Numbered from the stretch's first letter, positions 35,968 to 49,800 are shown. The stretch: DNA of 64,000 nucleotides from Zygnema circumcarinatum (GCA_037447605.1 CM074817.1:1338126-1402125); one strand, 5' to 3'. Notes: a model not told the origin generated them from the sequence alone. Numbers and translations: made by a program.

Positions 35968-37642
35968 ATGGCGATCACTGCAGTGAAGCTGAGTGAGATT
36001 GAGACTTTGACTGATGATGAAAGACGTGCTCTCAGGGCAAGCCGATTTGCAGCAGAAAACCCAGGGTGCTCTGACTGTTCAACCAGCAAAAGTATGCCCA
36101 GGTGAAGATCAGATGCTCAATCATATCATGAACCCTCATTAGAAGATGGGCCCACAAGAACGACCAAGAACAAAATAATATTTCGCTCTGGCATGTTGTT
36201 TCCTGATATTGCGTGTTCATGAAGATGATGCGTAGGTCAAGTTCATTTCACGGCAAGTGAACGTAAGAGTCAGCAGCGTAGAGGTGTTTGTCTTTTTGGA
36301 GGATGACAGACGCATTTAACTCTTCTCTAACATTCTATGCAGAGGCGTATGTCTCTCTGCAGGTTGGCACATCCCGGAGGCCCAATCGCAACAAACAAGG
36401 CAGCGGCTCTGGCTAAATTTTTGCAGAGAAAGATAGACGCGGGGTCTGTGGCAGATTTGAATCCAGATTTGGTCGAACAAGCGGTCAAGAATGCAGAGGC
36501 ATCACTCACCGGCGGTGAGACACTTAATTTTCCTGATTGCTCAGACACAGTCAGGCCAGGCTGAAGTGAAGTCATGTTGTCTAATGCTTGGTAGATGGTA
36601 AATGGAAAACGATGCGACATATATTTGAGGGAGACTATTGCAGGCATCGTCCTGCAGAGACATACCATTAATGCACAGATGGATGTTTACGCATTCGTAT
36701 GTGCTTGCAGACGCACAGAACGAAATTCTGGTGCAGTTGTTCGCTCTTCCTGGCATTGGGTGCTGAGTGGCCCACTGAACTGAAGTTATTTCAAATGATG
36801 GTACACTTTGTTTGACATGCTTTCTCTTTTGAAGTTAGTTTTCTCTGTCACTGCTGTTGGAGGGCAGATTCTCACCGGGAAGTTCAGATAAAGCATGTGG
36901 CGAAGTTTGACGACTCTCAAGTTGAGGTGCGTGCTGGATGGATGGAGTAAATAGAGCTTACGAAGAGTCGAAAGTGTATGATGCTTCTTGTATGAGTCAT
37001 TTGGCACTATTAATTTCAGGTAAGTTGCAAATGGCTCAACTCGTTATGTCACATTCAAAGGATTGCAAAGTTGTTGGGAACTGGGTGTGTAGAGTTTATG
37101 TGTCATAACAAACGGTTGAAGATATAAGTGGGTCAATTCAATAGTTTTGAAGAATTATTTATCATCGTATGTAGCCTGGAAGCCTGAATCATCCTTGAGC
37201 TTTTACCTTTTTTTTTTTTGTACATTACTTTTCGTAAATTGTATGCTATAGGGGGAGATATTGGCATGCTGGTTAGCTGCATATGGCGAAGTTTTACCTG
37301 TATCCAATGCAGTAGAGCCCGAGTTTAAAGCTCCCCTGCTTCGTGTTCGGCTTCCGAATAAGAAAACAATTAAGCTGTTCCTGCTTTTGCAGTTGCAGTG
37401 CGTTACATTCTCTTGCTATGTTTTCATGAAAGCACAAGGGATGAATGTGAAGATTGCGCTTGGGTCTACGAAAGCCTGAAGCCGCTTTCTTTATCGTTTT
37501 GCAGTGGACAACTTCAAGCAAGAAAAAGAAAAGGAAAAAGGAGAAAAGCAAGCGGAGTTCGGAATCTGGGGGCGGTGTGGGCCAGAAAAGAGAGAGAGTA
37601 CAGAAGAAGCATTCATCCAAGAGGAAAAGGCGGAAATCATGA
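35968..37642 (+). CDS. Conserved basic protein of unknown function
   Basis: Exons: 35968-36101, 36363-36514, 36868-36926, 37505-37642. They join in phase to 160 residues. The N-terminal part has LTDDERRALRASRFA. The middle, from exon 1 into exon 2, reads MPRLAHPGGPIATNKAAALA, then KFLQRK and LNPDLVEQAVKNAE. Exon 3 gives IKHVAKFDDS, and the last exon is a Lys/Arg/Ser tail (SSKKKKRKKEKSKR, SSKRKRRKS) that looks like a nuclear or nucleolar localisation signal. From memory this arrangement matches an uncharacterised plant protein family, but I cannot name it. The start ATG is the only one that keeps the acidic N-terminal motif without reading through an upstream T-rich tract. An untranslated first exon may lie upstream. 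Confidence 0.75.
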
Positions 37643-39439
37643 ACCACGAGGAAGAGAGAGAGGGAGTGCTAAGCAGGGCGTGCTGGAAGCCTTTTTGGAC
37701 GATGGTGGCTATTAGTTTAAAAGTAAGACAAAACGTCTTTGTACAGGGGTGGCAGTGTTCTTGAAGCAAGGCAGGCAGAGGAGTTGCGAGCAGTTATGTG
37801 CTTTTGAAGGGAGAGGTTTGAACGTGAGAGGACATCAATCTGCTGCTTAAGGAGATGGGCAGGATGTGCTGTCTATTTCCACCATTCTTGGTTTTTCTTC
37901 CCTTCTTAATTTAGGGAAAATTAATGATGTATGGTAAAGCCTCTTGTTGGGAATTTTTTTATAATGGCTCAGAGGAGTAGCCAGCTTGAGTGAGAGTACA
38001 GACCCTTTACCAGGAGCTGCCCATGAAATGTGGCCTCTCCTTTATGGTGTAAGTCTGCGGCTTGTTCTTTACCTTATAATTCCGTCTAGATTTCAAAGGC
38101 ACATAAGCACCGTCTTCAACGGATATCGAGTAACTCAACTTCTTCAACTTTACTTCATTAATTTTAGAGAAAAAAATCTGCTTCTTCCTTCTTTCAGTAA
38201 TTCTTGTAATTTTTTATAAGTGGTATGGTCTCTCTTCTTTAGATAATTTAAAGTCTTACGCAATCGTGCTACTTTCCTAAAAGAGCATTTTGGCCGGGAC
38301 CTCATGAATCTTAAAAATTTTCTCTTGTTGATGCCATAAAGAGTGTTGCAATTCCAGATTCCCATGCTTGTTTCTGTTTGGGATGAAAATTGCGCAATAC
38401 GTCCTCGCCACTTTGTCTATGGTGAGCCTCCAGTCTATGGTACATGGTTGTAATATATAAGGAAAAGATGGTAAGCATAACAAGCCAACAACAATGGAGG
38501 ATGCTCTCGTGGGGGCTGTTTTCATCACCGCTTTTGGCAGTAAACGTAACCCAAAAACCCTAAAAACAGTGCAGGCCGTGAAAAATGGCCAATATTGTGC
38601 TCGCGATGATGGCAAGATGCCATCCATGCAGGAAGACAAAGACCAGCCAAAGACCTATTTGCATTATTTCTGTATTTTGCGCTCGCTCCCTCTCGGCAGG
38701 AGGAGTGCTTGGGTTTAGGGTTTGAGGTTTAGGGTTTAGGGTAGTCACCATTGGAAGGTGCACAACTGAAGAAAGAGAAGCACTCACTGCAGAGAGTGAG
38801 AGAGGCTCTGTGCCTCGTATGGGTTTAGGAGTTTATAGAGCCTTATTGGAGATGGGCCGGTTAACCATGTGACCATCCGCTTGTGGTTTGCAAATGGTTG
38901 GGAAACTGGTGAGGCTGGTCATGACTATTTGGGCATGACACTTTCTTGCGATACGTCGTGTTCTTGACCAACAGTCGTGACCACTGCCCATTTGACCATG
39001 ACCATGACCATGACCACTATCATTCATTGACCAAGACCTCATGACCCCCTAAAGTGCTTTAAAGTGCTCTCAGGCTTTCAGGGCACACTGCAGCGCAGGG
39101 CGGTGCTGGGTGTCCATTTTTACACATGAATAACTGGGGGGAGGAGAAGGATGAATCGTGCGTGTAGGGCCTGAAGCTCCTTCGCCGTATTCCAGTAGAG
39201 AATTGCGTGAATCAGAGCTTATGAACGCTGGCCGGAAGCAGCTGGATGAATTACATGCCAAGATAGTCATTGCTCGGAGGTTTATTTGTGTTTTTGGAAC
39301 GGTTTCTTGAAGGAGGAGCTTGCCGATGTTAGGCCATGACTTAGGCGATCTTCCAACGCGCGGTTTCCTTGTATTTTGGAAGTGCAGCAGGGGAGGCCTT
39401 GGACCTTCGGTTTAGGGAAGGATCCAGTTCGGAAAAGCT
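37643..39439. other. Intergenic DNA
   Basis: The 3' flank of one gene and the 5' flank of the next; no gene recognised. Positions 38709-38741 contain five imperfect TTTAGGG units (plant telomere type). Positions 38985-39018 repeat the word TGACCA four times in CATGACCATGACC form. Confidence 0.5.
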
Positions 39440-42241
39440 ATGTTAAGGCAGCCCTTGCATGGTGCTGCAGACGATTGTTTCGATTATTTTCAGGGCAAAG
39501 CAGATGATGCATGGAATGATAGTAGCCGAGAAGTCACCGTCCATCATGCGATGCAGAAGCAGAATTGTGCGGAAATTCCCACGGCAAATGTCCTCCCTCC
39601 AGTGCATACATCAGAGAAAAGTCTGGCTGTGGGTGCTGATCCATTAGCAAAAGGCAGGGAAGTTAAAAGCTTCAAAGATAAGAGGCATTCAAATGCCACA
39701 GGGAACTTCAAGATACAATCGGTTCAGCAGCTTTCCCCTAGTGTCAAAGGTCTGGGATTTTTTGCAGGAAATGAAAAGCTTCCAACAAGTATGGGTAGTG
39801 GCAGAGGTACGCATGAAAAATTAGAGGTGAATAAGGGAGAAGGTCAAGCAGCTGAGCTGCTGACTTCTTCTGGTGATACCGCCCTACCTTCACAACAAGT
39901 GCAGCGCTATTCTCTTATTGACCTTCCTCCAGCACTTATCCTTGAAATATTTTCGCATATTGACGCGCGTGATCTGTGTGTAGCATCCTGTGTCTGCTCA
40001 ACTTTTCAGCGGCTCGCTGCAGAGTCAGTTAGATGGAAGGACTTATACTGTCAGCGCTGGCTGCCACCTGCACTGTCGGAAGGAAGAGTTTCTGCTGAAG
40101 GATGCTGTAGAGATGATTCTGCAACAGCTGTTACGCAGTGGCGAGAGCTCTACTTGGAGCGAGAAGTTCGCTCTAGAGCATTTCAGGGCAGGTGAGCTGT
40201 TCGCCTTTGTTTGCAAATCCTTACAAGTGACGTTCATGTTGAAAATATAGAGTTTGACTAGCGAATATGTGATGACCAACAACTGACTGGGAACCAGCAG
40301 GTTCATTTTGTAGCTGTAACATCACGTCAAAAGTTTTGGGAAAGGCTTAGAACATAAGTTCTTAGTGGATTCTGAAGCTGAGCCAAGCTGTTCAAAATCT
40401 CAGTCACGTCAGTTTTTATAGACTACAATGCGGTAACTGCATCAAGTGAAGTATGAGGGCCGCAACGTCCACATTCAGATGATGATTGAAGCCAAGTGGT
40501 GCATCTGAACATAATCAAATATACTTGAGATGTACAAAAGTCCGTTGCTGATGGTGCCCTTGAGTTGTTGATTCTGTTTTGTAGATTTCGCCTCGACTTT
40601 CTGCATGGGCATACAGCAGGTGTGCGTTGCGCTCGCCTTCTGCCGTCTGCCAATTTGGCGGTGACTGGTGGATATGATTCCACTGTGCGTATTTGGGACT
40701 TGGAACAGGGATTGCCTTTGGCAGCTTCTGCACCATTGGGTGAAACAGTTCGAGCAATTGCTGTGGATAATACTATGCTTGCAGTTGGTAGCACGGATAG
40801 TGTGATACGGATATGGCGTTCAATACCCGGCTGTCCACATCTGTTTGATGTGGGGAGTAGTTGGCCAGCTGGACGTATTGACAGGGAAACAGGGAAACCA
40901 AGAGACAAGGAAATTGATGGCTGTGGTGGTTTATTCGTAGGGATGTCATCTGCACTTCACTCTCATGCAGGGCCCATTTCATGTATCGTATTTGACAGTG
41001 GTAAGATGTACAGTGGGTCATGGGATATGACAGTACGCATGTGGCAGCAGGATAATTTGACTTGTATCAGGACTTTCAACCATGGGGGTTGGGTGTGGGC
41101 TATTGCTGCACGGGGCACGCGCTTGTATAGCACTGCGGGGTCCAATTTGTATACCTGGGATGTGGAGTCAGGTGAGCTCTTATGCGAACGTCAAAATGTA
41201 CATCAAGGGCAGGCTAGTGCAATAGAGGCGAACAGGTCAGGCGAGTTCGTGTTTACTGGAGGAGAGGATGGAGCTGTTCGGATGTTTGACGAGAGGGCGA
41301 AGCGGAGGTCAAAATTGGCTGTGGTGGTGGAGAATGGAGCGATGGATGCTGTGGCCGAGTGGAGACCTCACGTATCCGGAATACGCGGCCTTGCACTGGA
41401 GGATCCATGGCTGGTGTGCGCATCGGCAGACAACACATGCTCACTGATGAATGTGTGGCAGGTGATACTAAACAGATCATCTAAGAAGAGGTCTGAGGGA
41501 GGGAGGCAGAGGAGAGATTCGACGGTAGGGGAAAGCAGCCGCTCCTCTCTCAGGACAGCTGGAGGCCGTGTTCAAGCTGTAGTGAGAGAGGGAATTGAGG
41601 AACCCATACTACGACAGCTTGGAGGCTTTCCGTCCTTAGTATACAGTATTGACATAGGAGCCCACCGCGTGATCTGTGCGGGTCAGGATACCATTGTTCG
41701 TGTCTTTGACTTCACTCAGGCACTGGAGACAGAGAGGAGAGTGGAAGCTTCAAGGCGTGTGCGAGTGGAACGGCGGTTTCAACGTAGACATGGGAGGCAA
41801 AGGTCAGGCGACGGAGGCTCTGCATGGCCGGCCATGGGGCCGGGAAAGGCCCCATTGGACCTCATGGCATCTCCTTCAGAGAGCAATGAAGATGTCCATG
41901 TGGATGGCCACACCTCCATGGTGCAGCCCTTGCACTCTGAAGGTGTGTCAGATGCCAAAAGTGGGAAGGGGAAGTTTCGGGAGCCAGGAGCTGCGAAGCA
42001 GCGAGGAGGGAGGGAGGAAGAGAGGAGGGAGGGAGAGAGGAGGGAGGGAGAGAGGAGGGAGAGCGGACTCAGGAAGCCGGGGGAAGGTTCATGGCAGCAA
42101 GAGAGGCAGGGGTGTGGCAGCAGCCGAGGGGGCCACAGGTCACGCCGATATGTGGACAGCGTACACTCGAGGATGGTTCTAGGCCCATCCAGAGTTACAG
42201 ACATCAGGGCTTCCGCCAAGGATAAAGGAAGCACAGGATGA
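39440..42241 (+). CDS. F-box and WD40-repeat protein (FBX2-like)
   Basis: Two exons, 39440-40191 and 40585-42241, giving 802 residues. Residues about 160-205 form an F-box (LIDLPPALILEIFSHIDARD, then CSTFQRLAAESVRWKDLY). This suggests a substrate-receptor subunit of an SCF ubiquitin ligase binding SKP1. The second exon encodes a WD40 propeller: TGGYDSTVRIWDL, AVGSTDSVIRIW, SGSWDMTVRMWQ, STAGSNLYTWD, TGGEDGAVRMFD, CASADNTCSLMNVW and CAGQDTIVRVFD mark the blades. The order, and the large intervening charged loops, resemble Arabidopsis FBX2 (At5g21040). The C-terminal ~190 residues are low-complexity and charged; GGGAGGGAGAGA repeats at 41998-42062 give a REEERREGERREGERRE run. The start is the first ATG of a long open frame. 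Its substrate is unknown. Confidence 0.9.
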
Positions 42242-42721
42242 TAGCGATGATGGAGTGAAATATGTGCAGATTTTTGTTTTCATTTTTTTTCAAAAAACAA
42301 AATAGGGAAAAAGTGGTTTCTTTCGGCCATTTGTTGTCGCTCGTTGTTGCTTGAGGGACTTTCTTTGTGCTTCCACAGTTTGAGGTCTGTTATCTCACAC
42401 TCCTGACTTCCTTTACTTCACCGTTTTTTTTTTTTTCGTCCTCCATAGAGTGGCCTATGAATAGAGCAAAACCATACCGGATTTAACCTTCTAGTGCTTA
42501 AAAGTCTCGCCAAACCTTACGGCCGCACCAGCACAGAAGAATCATTAGAGGTCCAAGACCCAATGGGATCATCTGCATTGCTGCCGTGTGCACACAAAAA
42601 GGGTTGCAAACTCACAGGCCGCAAACCTTAAACTACTGACTCCTTCACGCGCAAACTGCAAACTGCAAATTGCAAATCGCAGCCAAATTGCAGCTGGCAA
42701 ACTTCTGAAGCACACTTTGAA
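42242..42721. other. Spacer between convergent genes
   Basis: The 3' ends of the F-box/WD40 gene (plus) and the oxygenase gene (minus) face each other across 480 bp. AAACTGCAAATTGCAAATCG-like short direct repeats lie at about 42656-42680. No gene is seen. Confidence 0.5.
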
Positions 42722-45700
42722 TCAGAAAGTATGAGCTTCTTCCACATCAACATCGTAAAGAGAGCCTGTCGTCTGCCACCTCGGGAGGCTCGTTTGCAGC
42801 TTCACCCACAATGCCAACACGTACTCAGACCAGGCTTTTATGCTCTCCTTCCGATTGCACTCTGAGACTTTATGCCTCTTAGCGGAATCCAAATCTATTC
42901 TGCTTCCAGCCTCTTCTCCTGCTCGGCAGGGTGGCCTCCTTGGCTCATCTTCTGCTGCTTTGAGCCTTTTGCTCATTCTTGTCTCCTTAATGAACGTATT
43001 ATCTTGCTGCTGCGAGGTCCAATCTGAGGTCTTGTCGTCATGTAAGCAGTCTCTACTGCTGCTCGAATGCCAGTCCCAAAACGCCGCCACCTGCACATAC
43101 ACACTCCCCATGTTATGAGTCCAAATCCAAGAGGATGGGGCTTGTGAATGGCAGGCTTGCGGAACGGTGATCGATCATCAGCTCCATGCTCAGGGTGTAA
43201 ATCGATACACGACTCATGCATCTACTCCAGTTTTTATATGCTTACACAATGCCTTTGTCCATCTGTTGCTATAACCAACCCTCTGCTTTCATTTCAATCA
43301 AAACAGAACTCCTGCAGCGACTGGGAAAAGGAAAGGCCAACCTGTAGGGCATGAAGTGATCCTTTGAACCGGAAGGGGAGGCTGCCGCCCCTTTGCTCTT
43401 GCAGCAGCAGCTGCTCTTTCCCTTCCTCCTCACACATCTCTTTGAAACGGCTATCGACTCCACTATGCTCCCTCTCACGAAAGCACGGGCCCTGCTCCTC
43501 TAAGCTTCCAGTCATTTCTGTCCCTTCCCGGGACCTCTGTATGGGCTTAACGCAGTACCCTAACTCACTCAATTTCTGCAGCCGAATATCACTGTACGCT
43601 GTAGCCTCTCTAACCATTGTCTCACTCTCCGAACAAATGGTGGGGGCCTGTTCTGCCACCACATTGACACCCTCCCCTAATCTTTTCTGCTTCCAGGCTG
43701 CATCTGAGTGCTCTGACCTTACCTCAGAGCTGGAAGTTTCCGAAGATTGATTTCTTGAAACAACATTGCTGCAGGGGACGAGGTACATGGCTTCTGAAAT
43801 CTCTACAGGTAAAGGAACAGAGAGGGGAAAGCTTCCCCCAAACGAGCCATCGCTTTCAGGCCCTCCTCGCTTCTCCTTTCTTTCCTCCTTAACGATCAAC
43901 TTATCTTGATATCCGCAATCTTCAGACCGATTAAGTGTGTTTTCCACGACGAAAGTCTGTCCACTTTGTTGAAGCTTCAGACCTGCCCCAACGGTTGCAG
44001 GAAGCTGGAGTTCTAGTTTTGCCACTTGTGCAGATGCGAGGGCGGAAGGAAGATGGCGAAGTATCATTGTGTCCTCACTGTGAGTTCCGTCTAAGGTAAA
44101 CCACATGGCTAGTGTACATCTGTTTCCACCGGTTACCTGGAAAATTTAAAGGTCATCTAAATAATAAGATTGGGAAGGGATGCACTCGCATTGGTTTGCA
44201 GAAGGCAGCTATCAAACACCTTAAGCATGAAAGAGCAAATCTGAAGCCTCGGCTAGTGATAACTCTTGGATAGCAGTTGCTTTGGTTATATATTCTCACC
44301 TCATCCACTTTGTGCAGGTTCGCCACGTCAGCTGAGTAAATAATCACCGTCTGGCAGAGCAGAGAAAACGGTTCCATTGGCTGAGTAATAAATCCAATGA
44401 ATGCTTCCTCTATCAGAATCCTAGCCAACATGAAAATCGAAACAAGCTTATCGACTTGAAAGCAGTATGCGGTCTCTCGTCACTATATTCGAACCGACGT
44501 TCAGATGGTTAGTTGCCGATGTCTCTTGCCTACAGTTGAGCCTTGAAACAAAGATTAATGCGCAAAAGGTATCCACTTTCTGACGAATATGAGCAGTAGC
44601 CGATGGTAATAGCACAACTTACGCCTGCTTTGGGCTCTACCACTTGAGGAACTCCGTCCTTGAATCGGAACAAACCACCCGAGAAGTCCTCCCCATAACT
44701 GTTGAGGTAACAAACTGCCTGCATAGAAACGCAGATCGATTTTGACGTTTGCTGGAGCCAAATCATGTACCTGTTTATCAACCTCTGTAATGTTTGAAAA
44801 CTGTTTGGTAACCTTAGAATGAGATGTTGTCCAGACACAGCAAGGTCACTTGTCCTCACCGAATAATGGCGCTGCTTGAGATAAGGACGGTTGTTGTCCG
44901 CATGCCATCCAATGTTGCCTCCTTTCTGCCAACTGCATAAGGGCTACTGGAGAAGCTGAGACTCAAAATGTTGAAGTCGAAACTATCGACAATAGATTTA
45001 CAAAGCGTGTTCCTTCAAGAACCCTTAGACTCGGAGATAGTAACTGGAAAAAACAAAGGATAGGTTCCAAAGACACTCACTGTGTGCATTTAGTTTGCCA
45101 CAATCAGACTTATCTCCAGTTTTCCAAATTCACTTCTCTAATTTGACCTCCACCGTGACCCAGTGAACTCTGCAACATGCATGATGGGCCATATGAAAAG
45201 CAGGCCCCAGCATCCGGCAGATACGCTTCAGAAACTAATGATTTCAAGTTTAAAGCTGTGGCCAGTTTTGTGGTGCTTGTTACATTGGGAACAAGAAAGT
45301 TACCGTCGCATAAGAAGGTCTAATTCTAACATCGAAAGAACTACTAGTCGAATAACGTTGGAACAAAGTCTGATTACCTGATTAATCCTGTAAATTCCAC
45401 AAAAAGCTCCATGCAACGGTTGAATTGGGATTCCACTAACTCCAATATGCGTTCTGGATGAAAACGACTACATTTCCAAGTTACGAGGTTTCAAACGACC
45501 TAACAATACCACCGAGAAAAGCAGGCATCTGTCCCAATACATGAAAACTCAAATGTATCATACACCGCTTCTATACGCCTCGGTTCGCATCTCCCTACAT
45601 TTAGCAACATTCACAAGATCAAGTTCCATATTGAGATTTCATTCCAGAAATGAGCAGGGCATTGAAGCCATGAGAGAAGGTCAAAGTTATTTCTAGATGC

Positions 45701-46187
45701 CATAGGTTTAAATCCAACCGTTGGATGACTTTTCATGCTTATGATTGACAACTTTTCAAGCAGTGGTGTACCGACGATGAATACCTCTTATAGGAATGAA
45801 TGGCATGATGAATGCCGCGCAGTTGCTTGCAATGAGATGCTGAAGTGTGGTTGACTGAACAAACGGCCGATAGCCCACAGTGCTGCAGCTCTTGTGAATG
45901 AAGAGAAGCTCCTGCAAAGAGTAAACCATTTGACACACACAAACGGGGGCGTAATAAGATAAATAACCTCTGAAAGGGACCTCTTTTGAAAGTTCCCAAA
46001 ACTCTGCCAAAAAGCTCACCATATGCGTTCATTCAACCCAAAACTGAAAGCCTTCAACTGATACTACTTCACCAGCACTCAGAACACCACAAGAAAATGC
46101 TGAAAGCAACAGCAGATAATTCTGGACAACCTTGCATTCCTCAGCTGAGAGAATGTTTTGCAGGACGGCTCTCTGCTGCAACGCCAT
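42722..46187 (-). CDS. 2-oxoglutarate/Fe(II)-dependent oxygenase, plant P4H-like family
   Basis: Exons on the minus strand: 46187-46131, 45911-45785, 45453-45378, 44932-44860, 44718-44623, 44350-44300, 44136-43342, 43090-42722. They close in phase to 547 residues. The catalytic domain fills the first ~175 residues: FIHKSCSTVGYRP, MELFVEFTGLISW, then NIGWHADNNRPY with iron ligands H97 and D99. AVCYLNSYGEDFSGGLFRFK follows, then NLHKVDEV with H156 as the third iron ligand, and R166 in GGNRCTLAMWF to hold 2-oxoglutarate. This matches plant genes annotated as 2OG-Fe(II) oxygenases of the prolyl 4-hydroxylase-like type (for example At1g68080, from memory). The substrate is unknown. The C-terminal 370 residues are mostly low-complexity, ending in a conserved-looking FRFKGSLHALQ segment and a Lys/Arg tail. 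No signal peptide is seen. An untranslated exon may lie upstream. Confidence 0.9.
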
Positions 46188-46874
46188 ACTGACTAAGACC
46201 CGTTTGCCGCATTGGAGGTAAAAAACAAAGAACTCTCTGAACGTTCTCTTGTCTTCAATCATTGAAAAATTCCTCTGTTTTATCTCCCCTACATATGCAG
46301 TTTGTCCATCCGACTAATGCTGCAAACATCCTCCAAATCTCCATTCTCCCCTCAGCATATCGTTGACCAGCCATTCTTCTGCGTTTTTCACCGAAGCCTG
46401 TCGCCGCTGCTGTTCCCTCTCTCTTCAACCGTTTCAAAGACAAGGATGAGCAGTTTGCTGTTCATCTTCATAGCAAGAAAAGTCGCAAAGCACTTGCAAA
46501 GAGCAAGCGAGGAATAAGCGACTTGAGTGGCCGGGCCATCGCGAGTACTTTAAGAACGTTTCATTCATCTCGAATTAAGCGATTAAGATTCCTCTCGCTG
46601 TATTGCTTCTGGAGCGCTCGAATACGTTTCTGTTCGACTTATATCCCTAGCTGCAAGCGCGGCAGCCGATGAGAGCAGACATGCATTCGAGCTGCAAAGT
46701 GCAGCATGGGAGAGAGACTGTATGAGAGCTTAGGGCGAAGCAGGAGGAGGAGCCTTCTCGAATCGCCAGAAACAGAAACAGCTTACGCGTTCTCTGAATT
46801 TTAGGGTCCTCAAGGGCTGAGATACCGCTCGCCTGCTTGCTGACCGTCAGTGAGGGCTGCAAGGGCTGTAAAGG
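46188..46874. promoter_or_regulatory. Shared upstream region of the oxygenase and API5 genes
   Basis: 687 bp lie between two start codons that point away from each other. Both promoters and leaders must fit here unless 5' introns extend further. Minus-strand open frames here (46255-46443 and 46647-46862) could be leader exons, but nothing ties them to the oxygenase. Confidence 0.5.
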
Positions 46875-49800
46875 ATGGCATTGGAGGAGGACCTCGAGAA
46901 GCTTTACAAGTTTGGAGAAAAATTGAATGCTGCCACCGATAAGTCACAGGTATGCGTCGCTTATTTCCTCTTTACTCTGGTTCTGAAATCATAGCTCTTT
47001 GCATTTGCAGGTGTCGTGATAAGAACTAGTCAGTGCTCGTTAATTTTGCTTCCCTGTCAGCATGGTTCTTAAGTGGAAAAATCTTCTGGGAATACTCTGC
47101 AGAATGTGAAGGACTACATGGGCATCCTTGCAGCAGCGACAGGCAGCAAGAAGGCTAAGCTGCTAGCTGCCCAGCTGATCCCGCGTTTCTTCAAGCATTT
47201 TCCTCAAGTGTCTGCACAGGGCCTTAATGCTCAATTCGATCTCTGCGAAGATGACGATGTTGCGGTGAGCTGACACAGCTTGCTATTTCCCTTGATAAAC
47301 GAGATTGCTTGTTTGGATTCATTCGGAAGCAAACTCGACGCTGCCACCTTCATCATTAATATCATTGTAGTAACTTTTAACAATTTCCTCTAGAAACAGG
47401 CCGGGCGTTCATTTTATTTTAGTATCACCCCGTTTTTGTAGACAATATGTGCAGTATCTGAGAAAGCTGTGAATTTAAACTTGTCAAAAAGTATTCTTGT
47501 TGCTTTCCGAGAATTAACAGGTCACAGAAGTATCTACCATTTGATGATTGTTTCCTGAAACTCAGCATACGAGAGTTAGCCCCGCTCTAAATGTTGCAAT
47601 CCTTCACCTCACCCCGCAGATAAGGATACAAGCAGTGAGAGGGCTGCCATTTCTCTGCAAAGATACTCCAGAACACCTGCCTAAGCTTGCTGATGTCCTC
47701 TGTCAACTTCTTTTAGCAGGTATGTCATTCTGGCGGCTATTTCTAGCATAGTACATCCTGATGCTATTTACAGTATTTGCCAAGGAAATTTACATAAGCT
47801 AATTATTGTAGTGGCACGATGCAGAGGATCAGCAGGAGCAAATAATTGTACAAAATTCGCTCATGCAAGTAGTACGGCAAAACCCTAAAGGTGAGCCGGG
47901 AACAACATGGTTGCAACCATTAGAGGTTTTGGCGTTCTGCTACTTGCTGATGATTGGTGAATGGTTTATCTTTCCACATTCTTGAAATGCTTTGGCGTCC
48001 GTCCCTAAAGCTTTTAAGTTGGAGGAAGGTAAAGATAAAGCGTCTACTCCTTCTGATTCGCACGGCTGGGCGACAGATTCATTGGCGACTGTTTTTAAGC
48101 ACGTGGAGAATGCAGAAGACAATGTGAGAGGAAGAGTTTTTGACTTCATCAGGACAAAGGTGTGTAACTGGTGATTTTTTTGTCGAAATTTGTATGATGA
48201 TGAATGCCATCGGCATGTCTTAGATGCGATCATGTGAGGCAAATTATGTCTACTGTGGAGTATTTTTGCAACCTTTTTGCTTGTGATTTTGCAGATTTAT
48301 CCAAACAGGGCGAGCCTGTTGGTGCCACCGGAAACGATGGAGAGGCATATTGCTGACCTCATAAAGGTGCATCCATGCACTTATGCGTTTGCTTAAAAAA
48401 CTGTGATGTTTTCTCAATGCTGGTTCAAACAACCTCCTGCTTTTGAACTAGATTTGCTGCTTTATCCTTTCTGAATTAGCTAGTTGAAGCATTGAGCTTG
48501 CAGGGTCTCCAAGATGTCACTGGGGATGAGTTTCAGATGCTCATGACTTTCCTCAAAAGTTTGAGTCTCTTTGGACCTAAAGCATCTCCGGAGCGAATGC
48601 AAGAGCTGGCGGATGTGGTTGAAGCTCAAGCCGACCTTGACAGCAAGTTTGACGTAAGTCTATTTTTTTTATCTTACACAGTTTTGGACAGTTTCTTTTT
48701 GTAAAACACGCTACGGTGTGTCTGCGGATCCTGGGATCGTTGAACTCATTTCTTTATTGTCAAAAAAAATCTTCTCTATAGATTTTAGTGGTGAAGCGAG
48801 AGATTTAAGCCGCCTTAATAAACTGTTAGCTGAATAAGATGAAGATAGAAGATTTGAACCCCCTGCACTAGCTGTTGGTCATTGGCGGAAGCCTTAGTTA
48901 TAGAGTAATGAATCATATACGATTTCTTCTCGTCAGGAGGATTCGTATGGGAGGGAGGGAGGGAGCAGTGGGAGAGTGAGAGTGGGAAAAGGAAAAGGTC
49001 TTGAAGTTGGCGGAGAGGATATTATATCCTATCCACCCATGCGATGATGATACCTCTCGGCTCCTTAGGCAGATGCTTACAAGCAGCTGCACTGCTGGAC
49101 CTTATGGAGAACACATCTGAGCGATCTAAGGCTGATTCCCTACAAAAGTTACAATTGAATTTCCCTACTCACAGTCCTATTGCTGCTTGAACCATATTTA
49201 GCTTGTCACAAACTTGTCAAAATTGATGTATTGTTTCGTCCGTGCAGATTTCTGATGCTGATCATTTGGAGCGTATCTTGGCCTGCCTTCAAATGGCTGT
49301 TCCTTTCTATGCTGTAAGAGTTTGCTATAATTTCTCTCTCTATTTCTTTAATCTACCTCTCTTTCACCTTCAATTCCTCTGTATTGCTCTCTTCCTGTCT
49401 CTGTCCTCTGATGTCTCCTCCTCAGCCTTCTTTACCTCCTGCCTTTTCCCAGCCCTTACATAGATCGGCTGAACTAATGTCAGCTGCTTTTCCCATCTTC
49501 AAGCGGCTGCTCTCTTTTACTCCCACTCCCACTCCCACTCCCACTCCCACTGCCTCCCCTCCCTCTCCCTCTCCCTCTCCCCACCCCATTCCCTCCCTCC
49601 CTCCCCTCTCCCTCTCCCCACCCCACTCCCTCCCTCCCTCCCTCCCTCCCTCCCTCCCCTCTCCCTCTCCCCACCCCACTCCCACCCCACTCCCACTCCC
49701 ACTCCCACTCCCACTCCCACCCCACTCCCACCCCACTCCCACTCCCACTCCCACCCCACTCCCACTCCCACTCCCACTCCCACCCCACTCCCACCCCACC

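Noticed and set aside
46255-46443. Minus-strand frame as an extra N-terminal exon of the oxygenase
   Set aside because: No in-phase junction to the first recognised exon could be supported, and family members begin close to the segment already included.
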